A DNA stretch of 64,000 bases from assembly GCF_026157035.1 (NCBI RefSeq), contig NZ_JANJZA010000001.1, positions 1,529,001-1,593,000 of the forward strand, in the 5' to 3' direction. Source of the stretch: Sphingomicrobium nitratireducens (lineage in GTDB: Bacteria; Pseudomonadota; Alphaproteobacteria; Sphingomonadales; Sphingomonadaceae). Numbering within the stretch: the first letter of the stretch is position 1; each line of letters opens with the position of its first letter. The notes below the pieces were generated by a model. It was not told the origin of the DNA. It saw only the letters and a list, made by a program, of their open reading frames with translations, and did no database searches. The position numbers were made by a program, and so were the translations under genes. This document shows positions 19,239-29,594 of this stretch, in pieces.

Positions 19239-19372
19239 CGGGCTCCCTTAGGGTCGTCTCGGCTGCGACACAATTCCCCTGTTGAATGATCGAGACGCCG
19301 GTGCGGTTGCCAAGGCCGTTTGCCCGCCCTAGAGCGCGCCCAGACATTTCTTTCGAACCAGCAGGGACCCCC

Positions 19373-20593
19373 ATGGCCAAGATCAAGGTGAAAAACCCGG
19401 TCGTCGAGCTCGACGGCGACGAAATGACGCAGATCATCTGGAAGTGGATCCGCGAACGTCTGATCCTTCCCTATCTCGACATCGACCTCAAATATTACGA
19501 CCTCTCGATCCAGAAGCGCGACGAGACCGACGACCAGATCACGATCGACGCCGCCAACGCAATCAAGGAGCATGGCGTCGGCGTGAAGTGCGCCACGATC
19601 ACCCCCGACGAACAGCGCGTCGAGGAATTCGATCTCAAGAAGATGTGGCGCAGCCCCAACGGCACGATCCGCAACATCCTGGGCGGCGTCGTCTTCCGCG
19701 AGCCGATCGTCATCTCGAATGTGCCGCGCCTCGTGCCGGGCTGGACCGACCCGATCGTGGTCGGCCGTCACGCGTTCGGCGACCAGTATCGCGCGACCGA
19801 CTTCCTCGTCCCGGGCCCCGGCACGCTGACCATGAAGTTCGTCGGCGAGGACGGCGAGGTCATCGAGCGCGAGGTGCACCAGTTCCCGTCCTCGGGCGTC
19901 GCGATGGGCATGTACAATCACGACGAGTCCATTCGCGACTTCGCGCGGGCCTGCATGAACTACGGCCTCGATCGCAAGTGGCCGGTCTACCTGTCGACCA
20001 AGAACACCATCCTCAAGGCCTATGACGGGCGCTTCAAGGACCTGTTCCAGGAAGTGTTCGACAACGAGTTCAAGGATGCGTTCGCCAAGGCCGGCATCGA
20101 GTACCAGCACCGCCTGATCGACGACATGGTCGCCAGTGCGCTCAAGTGGTCGGGCAAGTTCGTCTGGGCCTGCAAGAATTACGACGGCGACGTCCAGTCG
20201 GACACGGTCGCGCAGGGCTTCGGTTCGCTCGGCCTGATGACGTCCGTCCTCATGTCGCCCGACGGCAAGACGGTCGAGGCGGAAGCCGCGCACGGCACCG
20301 TCACCCGCCACTATCGCCAGCATCAGGCGGGCAAGGCGACCTCGACCAACCCGATCGCCTCGATCTTCGCGTGGACCCGCGGCCTCATGTATCGCGGCAA
20401 GTTCGACGATACGCCCGACGTGGTGCGCTTCGCCGAGACGCTCGAGCGCGTGATCATCGAGACGGTCGAGAGCGGCCAGATGACCAAGGATCTCGCGATC
20501 CTGATCGGTCCCGACCAGGCGTGGATGACCACGGAGCAATTCTTCGAGGCCATCGTTCAGAACTTCGAAAAGGAAATGGCCAGCTGGTCGTAA
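19373..20593 (+). CDS. icd: Isocitrate dehydrogenase, NADP-dependent
   Basis: 406 residues of the homodimeric (eukaryote-like) NADP-IDH subfamily: [13 protein letters not shown] near residue 8, the substrate-binding SPNGTIRN near 95 and HGTVTRHYR near 306, where the histidine and arginine select NADP. It oxidises isocitrate to 2-oxoglutarate in the TCA cycle. The start is fixed by AGGGA and family alignment; a longer open frame upstream has no support. Confidence 0.96.
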   Translation: MAKIKVKNPVVELDGDEMTQIIWKWIRERLILPYLDIDLKYYDLSIQKRDETDDQITIDAANAIKEHGVGVKCATITPDEQRVEEFDLKKMWRSPNGTIRNILGGVVFREPIVISNVPRLVPGWTDPIVVGRHAFGDQYRATDFLVPGPGTLTMKFVGEDGEVIEREVHQFPSSGVAMGMYNHDESIRDFARACMNYGLDRKWPVYLSTKNTILKAYDGRFKDLFQEVFDNEFKDAFAKAGIEYQHRLIDDMVASALKWSGKFVWACKNYDGDVQSDTVAQGFGSLGLMTSVLMSPDGKTVEAEAAHGTVTRHYRQHQAGKATSTNPIASIFAWTRGLMYRGKFDDTPDVVRFAETLERVIIETVESGQMTKDLAILIGPDQAWMTTEQFFEAIVQNFEKEMASWS

Positions 20594-20611
20594 GGAAATA
20601 GGGGCGGGATC

Positions 20612-22222
20612 TTGTCGAAGCAGAAAACGAAGACCCGCCTCGAGATCCGGCAGGCGAGCCGCGCCGACATCCCCGCGATCGTCGCGCTCGCCGCCGACGT
20701 CTACAAGGATTTCGTCCCCTATTCGGCGGGCGAGATCCGCGGCCAGATCAACAATTTCCGCAAAGGCTGCTTCGTCGCCGAACTGGACGACGAGATCGTG
20801 GGCTACTGCGCCTCGATCCGCATTTCGGGTGCCATCGCGCTCGAGCCGCACAGCTGGCGCGAGATCACGGGCGGCGGGTTCGGCAGCCGTCACGACCCCA
20901 CCGGCGACTGGCTCTACGGTTACGAACTGTGCGTGTCGCCCAACGTGCGGGGCACGCGCATCGGGCGCCGCCTTTACGAAGCGCGCCGCAAGCTGGCCGA
21001 GGAGCTCGAGCTGACCGGCATCGCCTTCGGCGGGCGCATGCCGGGCTATCGCCGCCAGCGCAAGAAAGTGAGCGGGCCGAGCGACTATCTCGCGCGGGTC
21101 ATGGCGGGCGAACTGCACGACCCGGTCATCCGCTTCCAGCTCGCCAACGGGTTCGAGCCCGTCGGCGTCCTCAAGCAGTATCTGCGCGAGGACGCCGCCT
21201 CGATGGGGCACGCGGTCCACATGGCCTGGCGCAACCCTTACGTCGATCGCGAGGCGCCCAAGAAATTCCGCCTGCCGCGCGGGGTCGAAAGCGTCCGCAT
21301 CGCCACCTGCCAGTTGCAGGCGCGCAGCGTCGAGAACTTCGAAGAGTTTCTCGACAATGTCCGCTACTTCGTTGATGTCGCATCGGATTACGAGAGCGAC
21401 TTCATCCTCTTCCCCGAACTGTTCACGCTGATGCTGCTCTCGTTCGAAGAGGAGGAGCTCTCGCCCCAGCAGGCGATCGAGCGACTGTCGGAATACACGC
21501 CCAAGCTGCGCGACGCGTTCGCCGAGATGGCGATGAAGTACAACATCAACATCATCGGCGGCTCGCACCCCACGCGCACCGAGGACGGGGACATCCAGAA
21601 CGTCGCCTTCGTGTGCCTGCGCGACGGCGCGGTGCACGAACAGGAGAAGATCCACCCCACCCCCAACGAGCGCTACTGGTGGAACATCAAGGGCGGCGAC
21701 GACATCGACGCCATCCCCACCGACTGCGGCCCGATCGGGGTCCTGATCTGCTACGACAGCGAATTCCCCGAACTCGCCCGCCGCCTCGTCGACGAGGGCG
21801 CGCGGATCATCTTCACCCCCTTCTGCACCGACAGCCGGCAGGGTTATCTGCGTGTGCGCTATTGCTGCCAGGCGCGCGCGATCGAGAACCAGTGCTTCGT
21901 CGTCATGTCGGGCAATGTCGGCAACCTGCCCAACGTCCACAACATGGACATCCAGTACGCGCAGTCGTGTATCCTGACGCCGTGCGACTTCCCCTTCGCA
22001 CGCGACGGCATCGCTGCCGAAGCGACCGAGAATGTCGAGACGCTGACGATCAGCGACGTCAACCTCGCCGACCTCAGTTGGGCGCGCGCCGAAGGCACGG
22101 TCCGCAACCTCGCCGACCGCCGCTTCGATCTCTACGATATCAAGTGGGACGCGCGCGGCAGCCACGGCAAGTCGCGTCCGCGTTCCGAACCGATCGGCAC
22201 CTCGACCGCCGGCGGCGGCTAG
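20612..22222 (+). CDS. GNAT acetyltransferase fused to carbon-nitrogen hydrolase (nitrilase superfamily)
   Basis: 536 residues. The first 210 form a GNAT domain (IRQASRADIPAIVALAADVY, then VSPNVRGTRIGRRLYEARR, the acetyl-CoA loop). The rest is a C-N hydrolase with the catalytic triad Glu (FPELF), Lys (EKIHPTPNE) and Cys (LICYDSEFPE). This two-domain architecture is widespread in bacteria but its substrate is not established. The start is TTG, 18 bases after icd, with GGGGCGGGA upstream; no ATG start lies close by. It is probably cotranscribed with icd. Confidence 0.88.
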   Translation: MSKQKTKTRLEIRQASRADIPAIVALAADVYKDFVPYSAGEIRGQINNFRKGCFVAELDDEIVGYCASIRISGAIALEPHSWREITGGGFGSRHDPTGDWLYGYELCVSPNVRGTRIGRRLYEARRKLAEELELTGIAFGGRMPGYRRQRKKVSGPSDYLARVMAGELHDPVIRFQLANGFEPVGVLKQYLREDAASMGHAVHMAWRNPYVDREAPKKFRLPRGVESVRIATCQLQARSVENFEEFLDNVRYFVDVASDYESDFILFPELFTLMLLSFEEEELSPQQAIERLSEYTPKLRDAFAEMAMKYNINIIGGSHPTRTEDGDIQNVAFVCLRDGAVHEQEKIHPTPNERYWWNIKGGDDIDAIPTDCGPIGVLICYDSEFPELARRLVDEGARIIFTPFCTDSRQGYLRVRYCCQARAIENQCFVVMSGNVGNLPNVHNMDIQYAQSCILTPCDFPFARDGIAAEATENVETLTISDVNLADLSWARAEGTVRNLADRRFDLYDIKWDARGSHGKSRPRSEPIGTSTAGGG

Positions 22223-23421
22223 GCGGGCTTCGTCTCGACCCGCTCGCGTCGCACACCCAACCCGATCAGCCTGCCGGGCATGCGCCGCAGGAAGGCATAG
22301 CGGTCGAGCAGTTTCACCGGCAACGGCACCTCGATCGGGCCGCCCGCCAGCACCTTGTCGATGACATTGTCGTGCGCCGCCTTCTGACCGCGCTGGATGA
22401 CCCTGGTCGGCCACTCGCGCCGCGCCTGCACCTTCGCAAGCAGCGGATCGGGATCCTCCCCGCGCCGCAGCGGCCCCGCAAGGATGTTCGAGGCGGCTAC
22501 CGCGTCCTGGATGGCAAGGTTGATTCCCACCCCGCCGACCGGCGACATGGCGTGCGCGGCATCGCCGATGGCAAGCAGGCCCGGGCGCCACCAGCGCTCG
22601 AGCCGGTCGAGGCTGACGCTGAGCATCTTGACCTCGTCCTGGTCGCGCAGCGCCTCGTCTGGGATGACGAGATCGGGAAACGCGTCTTCGAGGCTGGAGC
22701 GCAGCCAGCCGAGCCCGCGCGCGCGGACCGCCTCGCCGCTCCCCTTCTCGATGATGAAGGCGCTCTGCCAATAATCGCCGCGATCGATCAGGATCGCCAT
22801 GCGCCCCGACTGGACCGAGCCGCGAAGCCCGTCGCCCGCGTTTTCGCCCTTGGGAATCTTGAACCACAAGACGTCCATCGGCGCGCCGAGCGAACGCAGG
22901 GGAAGCAGGCCCTGGTCGCGCACGATCGATCCGCGCCCGTCGGCCATCAGGACGAGCTTGCCCGCGCGATGCGCGCTGCCGTCGTCGAGGCGGAGCCCGA
23001 CCACGCGGCCGTCTTCCTCGATCACGCCCGCGACCTCGCCGCACATGGTCAGCGAGAAAGTCGGTAGTTTCTGCGCCTCGACCCTGAGGAAATCGAGGAA
23101 TTCCCACTGCGGCATCATCGCGATGAAGGGCGCGGGCGTATCGAGCCCCTCGAACGTGCCGAGCTTGTAATCTGCACCACCGATCCTGAGGCTCGCGCCG
23201 TCGACGCGGTTGTGCGGGCGTTCCAGAAAGCTCTCGAGCAGCCCGAGCTGGTCGAGGATCTCCATGGTCGAGGGGTGCACGGTGTCGCCGCGAAAATCGC
23301 GGAAGAAGTCGGCATGTTTCTCGAACACGCGGACCGAGACACCGGCGCGCGCGAACAGCAGGCCTGCCATCATGCCTGCGGGGCCACCGCCGGCAATCAG
23401 GATGTCGGGCGCGTCCTCCAT
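22219..23421 (-). CDS. FAD-dependent oxidoreductase, PHBH/UbiH family
   Basis: 400 residues. The FAD-binding GGGPAGMMAG is at about 11-20, the second FAD/NADPH motif is ADGRGSIVRDQ near 160, and GLLAIGDAAHAMSPVGGVGINLAIQDA near 285 contacts the ribityl chain. Such enzymes hydroxylate aromatic or polyketide-like substrates with NAD(P)H and oxygen. No pathway partner lies nearby, so the substrate is unknown. The ATG at 23421 has AGGG upstream; a GTG nine bases earlier is the alternative. Confidence 0.85.
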   Translation of the reverse strand: MEDAPDILIAGGGPAGMMAGLLFARAGVSVRVFEKHADFFRDFRGDTVHPSTMEILDQLGLLESFLERPHNRVDGASLRIGGADYKLGTFEGLDTPAPFIAMMPQWEFLDFLRVEAQKLPTFSLTMCGEVAGVIEEDGRVVGLRLDDGSAHRAGKLVLMADGRGSIVRDQGLLPLRSLGAPMDVLWFKIPKGENAGDGLRGSVQSGRMAILIDRGDYWQSAFIIEKGSGEAVRARGLGWLRSSLEDAFPDLVIPDEALRDQDEVKMLSVSLDRLERWWRPGLLAIGDAAHAMSPVGGVGINLAIQDAVAASNILAGPLRRGEDPDPLLAKVQARREWPTRVIQRGQKAAHDNVIDKVLAGGPIEVPLPVKLLDRYAFLRRMPGRLIGLGVRRERVETKPA

Positions 23422-23448
23422 GGAGCGCACCCTATCGCGACTTTTCCG

Positions 23449-23676
23449 TCAGGACGAGGCTTTCGACGCCTCCATCGTCAGCGCATCGGGCTTGTGCGCG
23501 GCACGCTTCTCGCTCTCGCATGTCTCGACCAGATATTGCGGCTCGTCCTTCGACGCGGCGACCTTGTGGCCTTCTATGTGGCACTCCTGGGTCAGTTGCT
23601 TGATCACGCGGCCTGTGGTCCGGCCCTGGCTGGTATTCCAGCTGACGATGTCGCCCGGGTGGAACTGGTTGCTCAT
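23449..23676 (-). CDS. Hypervirulence-associated TUDOR-domain protein (DUF2945)
   Basis: 75 residues. It has the small beta-barrel pattern of the DUF2945/HVA1 family: PGDIVSWNTSQGRTTGRVIK at the start, then a basic loop, EPQYLVE, and a helical KRAAHKPDAL end. The function is not established; members are small cytosolic proteins often linked to stress. AAGGAGA precedes the ATG. The gene is divergent from the antiporter gene at 23760. Confidence 0.82.
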   Translation of the reverse strand: MSNQFHPGDIVSWNTSQGRTTGRVIKQLTQECHIEGHKVAASKDEPQYLVETCESEKRAAHKPDALTMEASKASS

Positions 23677-23759
23677 TTTCGTCTCCTTTGCGCGCAAAAC
23701 GGACGGGAATGCGCACAAGTGCCCGTGACAGGCGCGGCTCGTCGTGATTGAAGGGCGGC

Positions 23760-25520
23760 ATGGCAAGCGAACTCGACACTTCGAGCCTCGGCGACGCGCT
23801 GGTGATCCTCGGCGCGGCGGGGATCGTCATCCCAACTTTCGCGCGCTTCAAGATCAACCCCGTCATCGGCTTTATCCTCGTCGGGATCATCGCGGGCCCA
23901 TTCGGCCTCGGCCATTTCGCGACGAACCACGACGTCGCCTGGCTCCAGCACGTCACCATCCAGGACCCCGAGGCCATCGCGCCCTTCGCGGATTTCGGCG
24001 TCGTCCTCTTGCTGTTCGCGATCGGGCTCGAACTGTCGATCGGGCGCCTCGTCGCGATGCGGCGCATGGTGTTCGGGATCGGCGCGGCAGAAATGCTCGG
24101 CACCGCCGCGATCATCGGCGGATTGCTGATCGCCTTCGACTGGCCGACCAAGAGCGCCGCCGCACTGGGCCTCGCGCTCGCGATGAGCTCGACCGCCATC
24201 GTTCTTCCCATTTCGGGGACGAAAAGCGCGGTCGGGCGCGCGGCGCTGGCCATGCTCCTGTTCGAGGACGTCGCGCTGGTGCCGATGCTGTTCTTCTTCG
24301 GCACGGTGGGCGGCGCGGATGTCGAAGGGCTGACCCGCGTCGCGGTGACCGGCGTCCTTCTTATCGGCGCGATGATGCTTCTCGGCCGGATCGTGCTGCC
24401 GCCGCTGTTCGCGCAGGCCGCGCGCACCAAGAGCCCCGAGGTGTTCCTCGCGATCAGCCTGCTGACCGTCATCCTCGCCGCCTCGGCGACCAGCGCGGTC
24501 GGCCTGTCGCCGATCCTCGGCGCATTGGTCGCGGGGCTGCTGATCGCGGAGACCGAGTATCACAGCGAGGTCGAGGTCATGACCGCGCCCTTCCGCGGGC
24601 TCGGCCTCGGCGTGTTCCTGATCACCATCGGCATGCAGATCGACCTCGGCGCGTTGTGGGGCGACTGGCACCTGCTGCTGGGTGCGCTGGCCGGCGTGTT
24701 GCTGGTCAAGGCGATCGTCACCGGCCTCCTCCTGCGGATCGCTGGCGCGCGCCGCGGGGTGGCGGCGGAAACCGGCGTGCTGATGGCCAGCCCCTCGGAG
24801 ACCACGCTGATCGTGCTCGGCGCGGCGGGCGCGGCGGGCGTGCTTGCGCGCGACACGGTCGCCTTCTGGTCGGCGGTGACCGCGATCGGCCTCTCGGTCA
24901 CGCCGTTCCTCGCCAGCCTCGGCCGCCACGCCGCGCGGCGCGTCGAGCGCGAGGCGATGACCGAAAATCCCGACGAGAGCGCGGCCGGGCGCACCGTCAT
25001 CTTCGGCTTCGGGCGGGTCGGGCGGATGGTCGCCGACATGCTGGTCGAGCATGACCGCCCCTATCTCGCCATCGACAGCGACATCGATAGCGCATCGCGC
25101 GCGCGCAAGGCGGGTTATTCGGTGCTCTACGGCGACGTCGCGCGCGGCGAGCTGACCGAACGGCTCGACCTCGACAAGGCAGCCGCGCTCGTCATGACGA
25201 TGGACGATCCTGTGCTGACTGCGCGCCTTACGCGCAAGCTGCGGACGCAATATCCCGGCCTGCCCATCATCGCGCGGGCCCGCGACAGCGAACATGCCGG
25301 GCGTCTCTACAAGGCGGGCGTCACCGACGCGGTCCCCGAGGCGCTCGAGGCAAGCCTCCAGCTGTCCGAAGCGGTGCTGGTCGATATCGGTGTCGCGATG
25401 GGCCCCGTGATCGCCTCGATCCACGAGAAACGCAGCGAGCTTCGCGCGCGGATCATGGAAGAGGGCGAACTGGCGGTCGAACCGAGCCTGGGCCGACGCC
25501 GGCTTGGCGACGAGGCCTAG
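23760..25520 (+). CDS. Monovalent cation:proton antiporter-2 (KefB/KefC-like) with RCK domain
   Basis: 586 residues. The N-terminal about 390 residues hold 12-13 membrane segments with the CPA2 pattern (LLLFAIGLELS, SSTAIVLPI). A TrkA-N/RCK domain follows at about 410-530 with the nucleotide-binding GFGRVGRMVADML. It likely exchanges K+ or Na+ for H+ under control of bound nucleotide. No KefF/KefG partner is present. AGGG precedes the ATG at 23760; a TTG 12 bases upstream is less likely. Confidence 0.88.
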   Translation: MASELDTSSLGDALVILGAAGIVIPTFARFKINPVIGFILVGIIAGPFGLGHFATNHDVAWLQHVTIQDPEAIAPFADFGVVLLLFAIGLELSIGRLVAMRRMVFGIGAAEMLGTAAIIGGLLIAFDWPTKSAAALGLALAMSSTAIVLPISGTKSAVGRAALAMLLFEDVALVPMLFFFGTVGGADVEGLTRVAVTGVLLIGAMMLLGRIVLPPLFAQAARTKSPEVFLAISLLTVILAASATSAVGLSPILGALVAGLLIAETEYHSEVEVMTAPFRGLGLGVFLITIGMQIDLGALWGDWHLLLGALAGVLLVKAIVTGLLLRIAGARRGVAAETGVLMASPSETTLIVLGAAGAAGVLARDTVAFWSAVTAIGLSVTPFLASLGRHAARRVEREAMTENPDESAAGRTVIFGFGRVGRMVADMLVEHDRPYLAIDSDIDSASRARKAGYSVLYGDVARGELTERLDLDKAAALVMTMDDPVLTARLTRKLRTQYPGLPIIARARDSEHAGRLYKAGVTDAVPEALEASLQLSEAVLVDIGVAMGPVIASIHEKRSELRARIMEEGELAVEPSLGRRRLGDEA

Positions 25521-25954
25521 TCGGCGCGGCGGAAGGACAGCGTTCCTACCACCGGCTTGCTATCCGGATTGTCACGCGGATGTTCGCGCCCGTTGAGCAC
25601 CGCGACATCCGGAAAATCGAACGGCGAGACTCCGTCGATCGTCGCCGCGTTGAGGCCGAACTGGTCGGGGTTCGAGCGCCGTCGGTGATGCGTATAGATG
25701 CCGCAACGCGAACAGAAATGGTGCTGCGCGGACCCCGTGTTGAAGATGTAGGTCGCAAGCACCTCATCGCCCGACAATAGTTCGAACCCGTCGAGCGGGA
25801 CGCTGAGCGCGACCGCGCCGCGCATTGCGCAATAGCTGCAGTCGCAACGCCGAGCCGACGCGTACCCCTCGGACAGGAGCGCACGGTACCGGACGCTTCC
25901 GCAATGGCACCCGCCCTCGACCGTCACCGGTTCGGACGAGTGCGCGTCGATCAC
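25517..25954 (-). CDS. GFA family protein (glutathione-dependent formaldehyde-activating enzyme-like)
   Basis: 145 residues. Zinc ligands of the GFA/CENP-V fold are visible: [10 protein letters not shown] near residue 14, CDCSYC near 37 and [10 protein letters not shown] near 81. Few members are proven to act on S-hydroxymethylglutathione, so the reaction is uncertain. The GTG start overlaps the stop of alaS (GTGA), so it is translated as the second gene of that transcript. Confidence 0.88.
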   Translation of the reverse strand: MIDAHSSEPVTVEGGCHCGSVRYRALLSEGYASARRCDCSYCAMRGAVALSVPLDGFELLSGDEVLATYIFNTGSAQHHFCSRCGIYTHHRRRSNPDQFGLNAATIDGVSPFDFPDVAVLNGREHPRDNPDSKPVVGTLSFRRAD

Positions 25955-28608
25955 GCCGAGACTTTCGCCAGCGCGTCCCTGACCGCCGCCAGCGCCGCGT
26001 CGGCCTTGTCGCCGTCGGGACCGCCGCCCTGGGCCATGTCGGGACGCCCGCCGCCGCCCTTGCCGCCCAATGCCTCGACCGCCGCCTTGACGAGCTCGAC
26101 TGCGCTAACGTCGCCCGTAAGGTCGTCGGTGACCCCCACCGCGACGCTCGCGCGGCCCTCGTTGATCGCGACCAGCGCGGCGATGCCGCTGCCCAGCTGC
26201 TGCTTCATCTGGTCGATGGTCGGGCGCAATTCCTTGGGCTCCAGTCCCTCGACCACGCGGCCAAGGAACGGCTTTCCGCCGACCTCCTCGGGACCCGCTG
26301 CAGCCTGCGCGGAACCGCCTCCCATCGCCAGCGCCTTCTTGGCCTCGGCCAATTCGCGCTCGAGCTTGCGGGCATTTTCGACCAGCTGCGCGATACGCGC
26401 GGGCACCTCGTCGGGCGCGGCCTTGAGGCTAGCCGCCGCGGCCTTCAATTTCTCGTTGCGGTCGTCGAGCCAGGCCTTGGCGGCCGCGCCGGTCAGCGCC
26501 TCGATGCGCCGAACGCCCGAGGACACGGCGCTTTCGCCGATGATCTTGAAGACCTGGATGTCGCCGGTCGCGCGAACGTGGGTGCCGCCGCACAATTCGA
26601 CCGAGTAATTGCGCTTGCCGTCGCTCCGACCCATCGAAAGAACGCGCACTTCGTCGCCATATTTCTCGCCGAACAGCGCCAGCGCGCCCGCCTCGACGGC
26701 GTCGTCCGGGGTCATCAGGCGCGTCCCGACGCTCTCGTTGGCGCGGATTTCCTCGTTCACGTCGGCCTCGATCGCAGCGATCTCGTCCGCAGTGAGCGCG
26801 TTGGGGTGCGAGAAATCGAAGCGCAGCCGGTCGGGCGCGACCAGGCTGCCCTTCTGCGTGACATGATCGCCAAGACGGTTGCGCAGCGCGGCGTGGAGCA
26901 GGTGGGTCGCACTATGGTTGGCGCGGGTGCGGTCGCGGCGGTCGGCATCGACGTCCTGGTGGAGCGTGTCGCCGACCTTCACCGTACCCTTGGAAACCGT
27001 CGCGTGGAGCGCATGGAGGCGTCCCAGCGGTTTCGACGTGTCGGTAACGACCGCTTCGAAGCCGCTGAGGGCACTCAATTTCCCGGCGTCGCCGACCTGG
27101 CCGCCGCTTTCGCCGTAAAAGGGCGTCTGGTTGAGAACGAAGACGACCTCGTCGCCCTCGCCTGCCACCTCGACCCGCACGCCGTCCTTGACGATCGCCT
27201 GCACCACGCCCTCGCCTTCGTCGGCTGTGTAGCCGGTGAACTCGCTCGCGCCGACTTCCTCAGCGAGGTCGAACCAGAGTTCGTCCGAGGCCTGTTCGCC
27301 CGAGCCCTTCCAAGCGGCGCGCGCGGCAGCCTTCTGCTTGGCCATGGCGGCATCGAAGCCCTCGCGGTCGACCTCGAGCCCCTCGCGGCGCAGCGCATCC
27401 TCGGTGAGGTCGTAGGGAAAGCCATACGTGTCGTAGAGCTTGAATGCCGTCTCGCCCGGAAGCTTGTCGCCCTCGGCCATGCCTTCGCGTGCCTCGTCGA
27501 GCAGCTTCAATCCGTTGGCGAGCGTGCGGCGGAAGCGCACCTCCTCCTGTTCGAGCGTCTGTTCGATCAGCGGCTGGGCGCGGACCAGTTCGGGGAAGGC
27601 GCCGCCCATTTCGGACACGAGTTCGGGCACAAGGCGGTGCATCAGCGGATCCTTGGCGCCGAGCAAATGCGCGTGACGCATGGCGCGGCGCATGATGCGG
27701 CGAAGCACGTAGCCGCGTCCCTCGTTGGCGGGCAGCACCCCGTCGGCGACGAGGAAGCTCGACGAGCGCAGGTGATCGGCAATCACGCGGTGGCTCGCGG
27801 CCTGTTCGCCCTCCGCCCTGGTGCCGGTCAGCTCCTGCGAGGCGGCGATCAGCGCCTTGAACAGGTCGATGTCGTAATTGTCGTGAACGCCCTGCAGCAC
27901 GGCGGCGATGCGCTCCAGACCCATGCCCGTGTCGATCGAGGGCTTGGGCAGGTCGCCGACGATCTCGTCATTGGCCTGCGTGAACTGCATGAAGACGAGG
28001 TTCCAGATCTCGACGAAGCGGTCGCCGTCCTCGTCGGGGCTGCCCGGAGGCCCGCCCGGAATATGATCGCCATGGTCGTAGAAGATCTCGCTGCACGGCC
28101 CGCACGGCCCGTCCGAACCCATCGCCCAGAAATTGTCCTTCGTCGGGATGCGGATGATGCGTTCTTCGGGAAGGCCCGAGATTTTCTTCCACAGGTCGAA
28201 CGCCTCGTCGTCCGTGTGGTAGACGGTCGCGGTTAGCCGGTCGGGCGAGAGCCCCCAGTCCTTCGTCAGCAGCGTCCACGCGTGCGTGATCGCCTGCTCC
28301 TTGAAGTAGTCGCCGAACGAGAAATTGCCGAGCATCTCGAAGAAGGTGTGGTGGCGCGCGGTGTAGCCGACATTGTCGAGATCGTTGTGCTTGCCGCCGG
28401 CGCGGACGCATTTCTGCGAGCTGGTCGCGGTTCGATAGTCGCGCGTCTCGAGCCCGGTGAAGACGTTCTTGAAGGGCACCATGCCCGCGTTGACGAACAT
28501 CAGCGTGGGGTCGTTGTACGGCACCAGCGGCGCGCTAGCCACGCGCTCGTGGCCCGCTTTCTCGAAATAGTCGAGGAAAGAGCGGCGAATATCGTTGGTC
28601 GAGGTCAT
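25951..28608 (-). CDS. alaS: Alanine-tRNA ligase
   Basis: 885 residues, complete. The class II catalytic core has [18 protein letters not shown] near residue 87 and GMGLERI near 240; the editing domain has [11 protein letters not shown] near 565 and CGGTHV near 670; the C-Ala domain ends the protein. It charges tRNA-Ala and edits mis-acylated serine and glycine. The ATG at 28608 matches the family start but has no clear Shine-Dalgarno. A 19-bp palindrome lies between it and divergent mtgA. Confidence 0.96.
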   Translation of the reverse strand: MTSTNDIRRSFLDYFEKAGHERVASAPLVPYNDPTLMFVNAGMVPFKNVFTGLETRDYRTATSSQKCVRAGGKHNDLDNVGYTARHHTFFEMLGNFSFGDYFKEQAITHAWTLLTKDWGLSPDRLTATVYHTDDEAFDLWKKISGLPEERIIRIPTKDNFWAMGSDGPCGPCSEIFYDHGDHIPGGPPGSPDEDGDRFVEIWNLVFMQFTQANDEIVGDLPKPSIDTGMGLERIAAVLQGVHDNYDIDLFKALIAASQELTGTRAEGEQAASHRVIADHLRSSSFLVADGVLPANEGRGYVLRRIMRRAMRHAHLLGAKDPLMHRLVPELVSEMGGAFPELVRAQPLIEQTLEQEEVRFRRTLANGLKLLDEAREGMAEGDKLPGETAFKLYDTYGFPYDLTEDALRREGLEVDREGFDAAMAKQKAAARAAWKGSGEQASDELWFDLAEEVGASEFTGYTADEGEGVVQAIVKDGVRVEVAGEGDEVVFVLNQTPFYGESGGQVGDAGKLSALSGFEAVVTDTSKPLGRLHALHATVSKGTVKVGDTLHQDVDADRRDRTRANHSATHLLHAALRNRLGDHVTQKGSLVAPDRLRFDFSHPNALTADEIAAIEADVNEEIRANESVGTRLMTPDDAVEAGALALFGEKYGDEVRVLSMGRSDGKRNYSVELCGGTHVRATGDIQVFKIIGESAVSSGVRRIEALTGAAAKAWLDDRNEKLKAAAASLKAAPDEVPARIAQLVENARKLERELAEAKKALAMGGGSAQAAAGPEEVGGKPFLGRVVEGLEPKELRPTIDQMKQQLGSGIAALVAINEGRASVAVGVTDDLTGDVSAVELVKAAVEALGGKGGGGRPDMAQGGGPDGDKADAALAAVRDALAKVSA

Positions 28609-28625
28609 GGGGGCGATGTATGCGT

Positions 28626-28644
28626 CTTGCCGCACTGCGGCAAG
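28626..28644. promoter_or_regulatory. Perfect 19-bp palindrome between alaS and mtgA
   Basis: CTTGCCGCA-C-TGCGGCAAG is a perfect inverted repeat, 17 bases from each of the divergent start codons (28608 and 28662). It could be an operator for a dimeric regulator, or fold in RNA as an 8-bp stem with a three-base loop. No T-run follows. The function is not known. Confidence 0.5.
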
Positions 28645-28661
28645 CATCGCATGAGGGGCAG

Positions 28662-29594
28662 ATGGCGAAAAGTTCGACGATCCCGACCTACAAGCGCACC
28701 AAGAAGCGCAGCTTCGGTTTCCGCGCCTTCATGATCCTCCTGCGCGTCGGGCTCGCGCTCCTCGTGTTCAGCCTCGTGTGGGTCGCTGCCTACCGCTTCG
28801 TGCCGGTGCCGGTCACCGCGACGATGCTGATGGACGACAATGGTATCAACAAGGACTGGGAGCCGCTCGAGCGGATCGACCGCGACATGGTACGCGCGGT
28901 GATCGGTGCCGAGGACGGCAAGTTCTGCCAGCACAAGGGTTTCGACTGGGAAGCGATCGAGAAGGCGCGGGCGCAGAATGCCAAGGGCGGGCGGATCCGG
29001 GGCGGATCGACCATCTCGCAGCAAACCGCCAAGAACGTCTTCCTGTGGCAGGGCGGCGGCTATTTCCGCAAAGGGCTCGAGGCTTATTTCACCTTCCTGA
29101 TCGAGCGCATGTGGGGCAAGCGCCGCATCATGGAGGTCTACTTGAACGTCGCCGAGACGGGGATCGGGACCTACGGCGTCGCCGAGGGGGCGCAGCGCTA
29201 CTTCAACCACGGGGCCGACAGTCTTTCGCCGCAGGAAGCCGCGCGGATCGCCGCGGTGCTGCCGCTGCCCAAGGAGCGTCCGGGCAAGAACCCGTCGGGC
29301 TTCACCGCGCGCTATGGCGGCACGATCTCGGCGCGCATCGGGCAGGTCCGCCGCGACGGGCTCGATGCCTGCGTCTACGAGGATGGCGGCGCGACCGACG
29401 GTGGTGGCCAGGCCGCTCCTGCCGCACCCGCCCCGCGCCAGAACGCACCCGAACCGCAGTCCGCCGAGGAACCGGTGGTAGAGGAAACGCCCGTCGAGGA
29501 GCCGGTCGAAGAAGTTCCTGTCGAAGAGGCTCCGGAAACCGCGCCGGTCGAGGCGCCGGTCGAGACGCCGCCGGCGAGCGAGACGCCTAGCTGA
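28662..29594 (+). CDS. mtgA: Monofunctional peptidoglycan glycosyltransferase
   Basis: 310 residues. One membrane helix at about 22-45, then a GT51 domain with the catalytic glutamate in [16 protein letters not shown] and [12 protein letters not shown] near 110. It polymerises lipid II into glycan strands at the outer face of the inner membrane. The last 75 residues form an acidic, low-complexity tail of Pro-Val-Glu repeats that is not part of the family (usual length about 230). GAGGGG precedes the ATG. The 3' end overlaps the convergent dnaE by eight bases. Confidence 0.92.
   Translation: MAKSSTIPTYKRTKKRSFGFRAFMILLRVGLALLVFSLVWVAAYRFVPVPVTATMLMDDNGINKDWEPLERIDRDMVRAVIGAEDGKFCQHKGFDWEAIEKARAQNAKGGRIRGGSTISQQTAKNVFLWQGGGYFRKGLEAYFTFLIERMWGKRRIMEVYLNVAETGIGTYGVAEGAQRYFNHGADSLSPQEAARIAAVLPLPKERPGKNPSGFTARYGGTISARIGQVRRDGLDACVYEDGGATDGGGQAAPAAPAPRQNAPEPQSAEEPVVEETPVEEPVEEVPVEEAPETAPVEAPVETPPASETPS

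Noticed and set aside
19235-23107. 1290-codon open frame on the minus strand
   Set aside because: It runs antisense through icd and the GNAT-amidohydrolase gene and into the oxidoreductase gene in the wrong frame; composition is that of a high-GC shadow.
25825-28236. 803-codon open frame on the plus strand
   Set aside because: Antisense to alaS, with no ribosome binding site or domain pattern.
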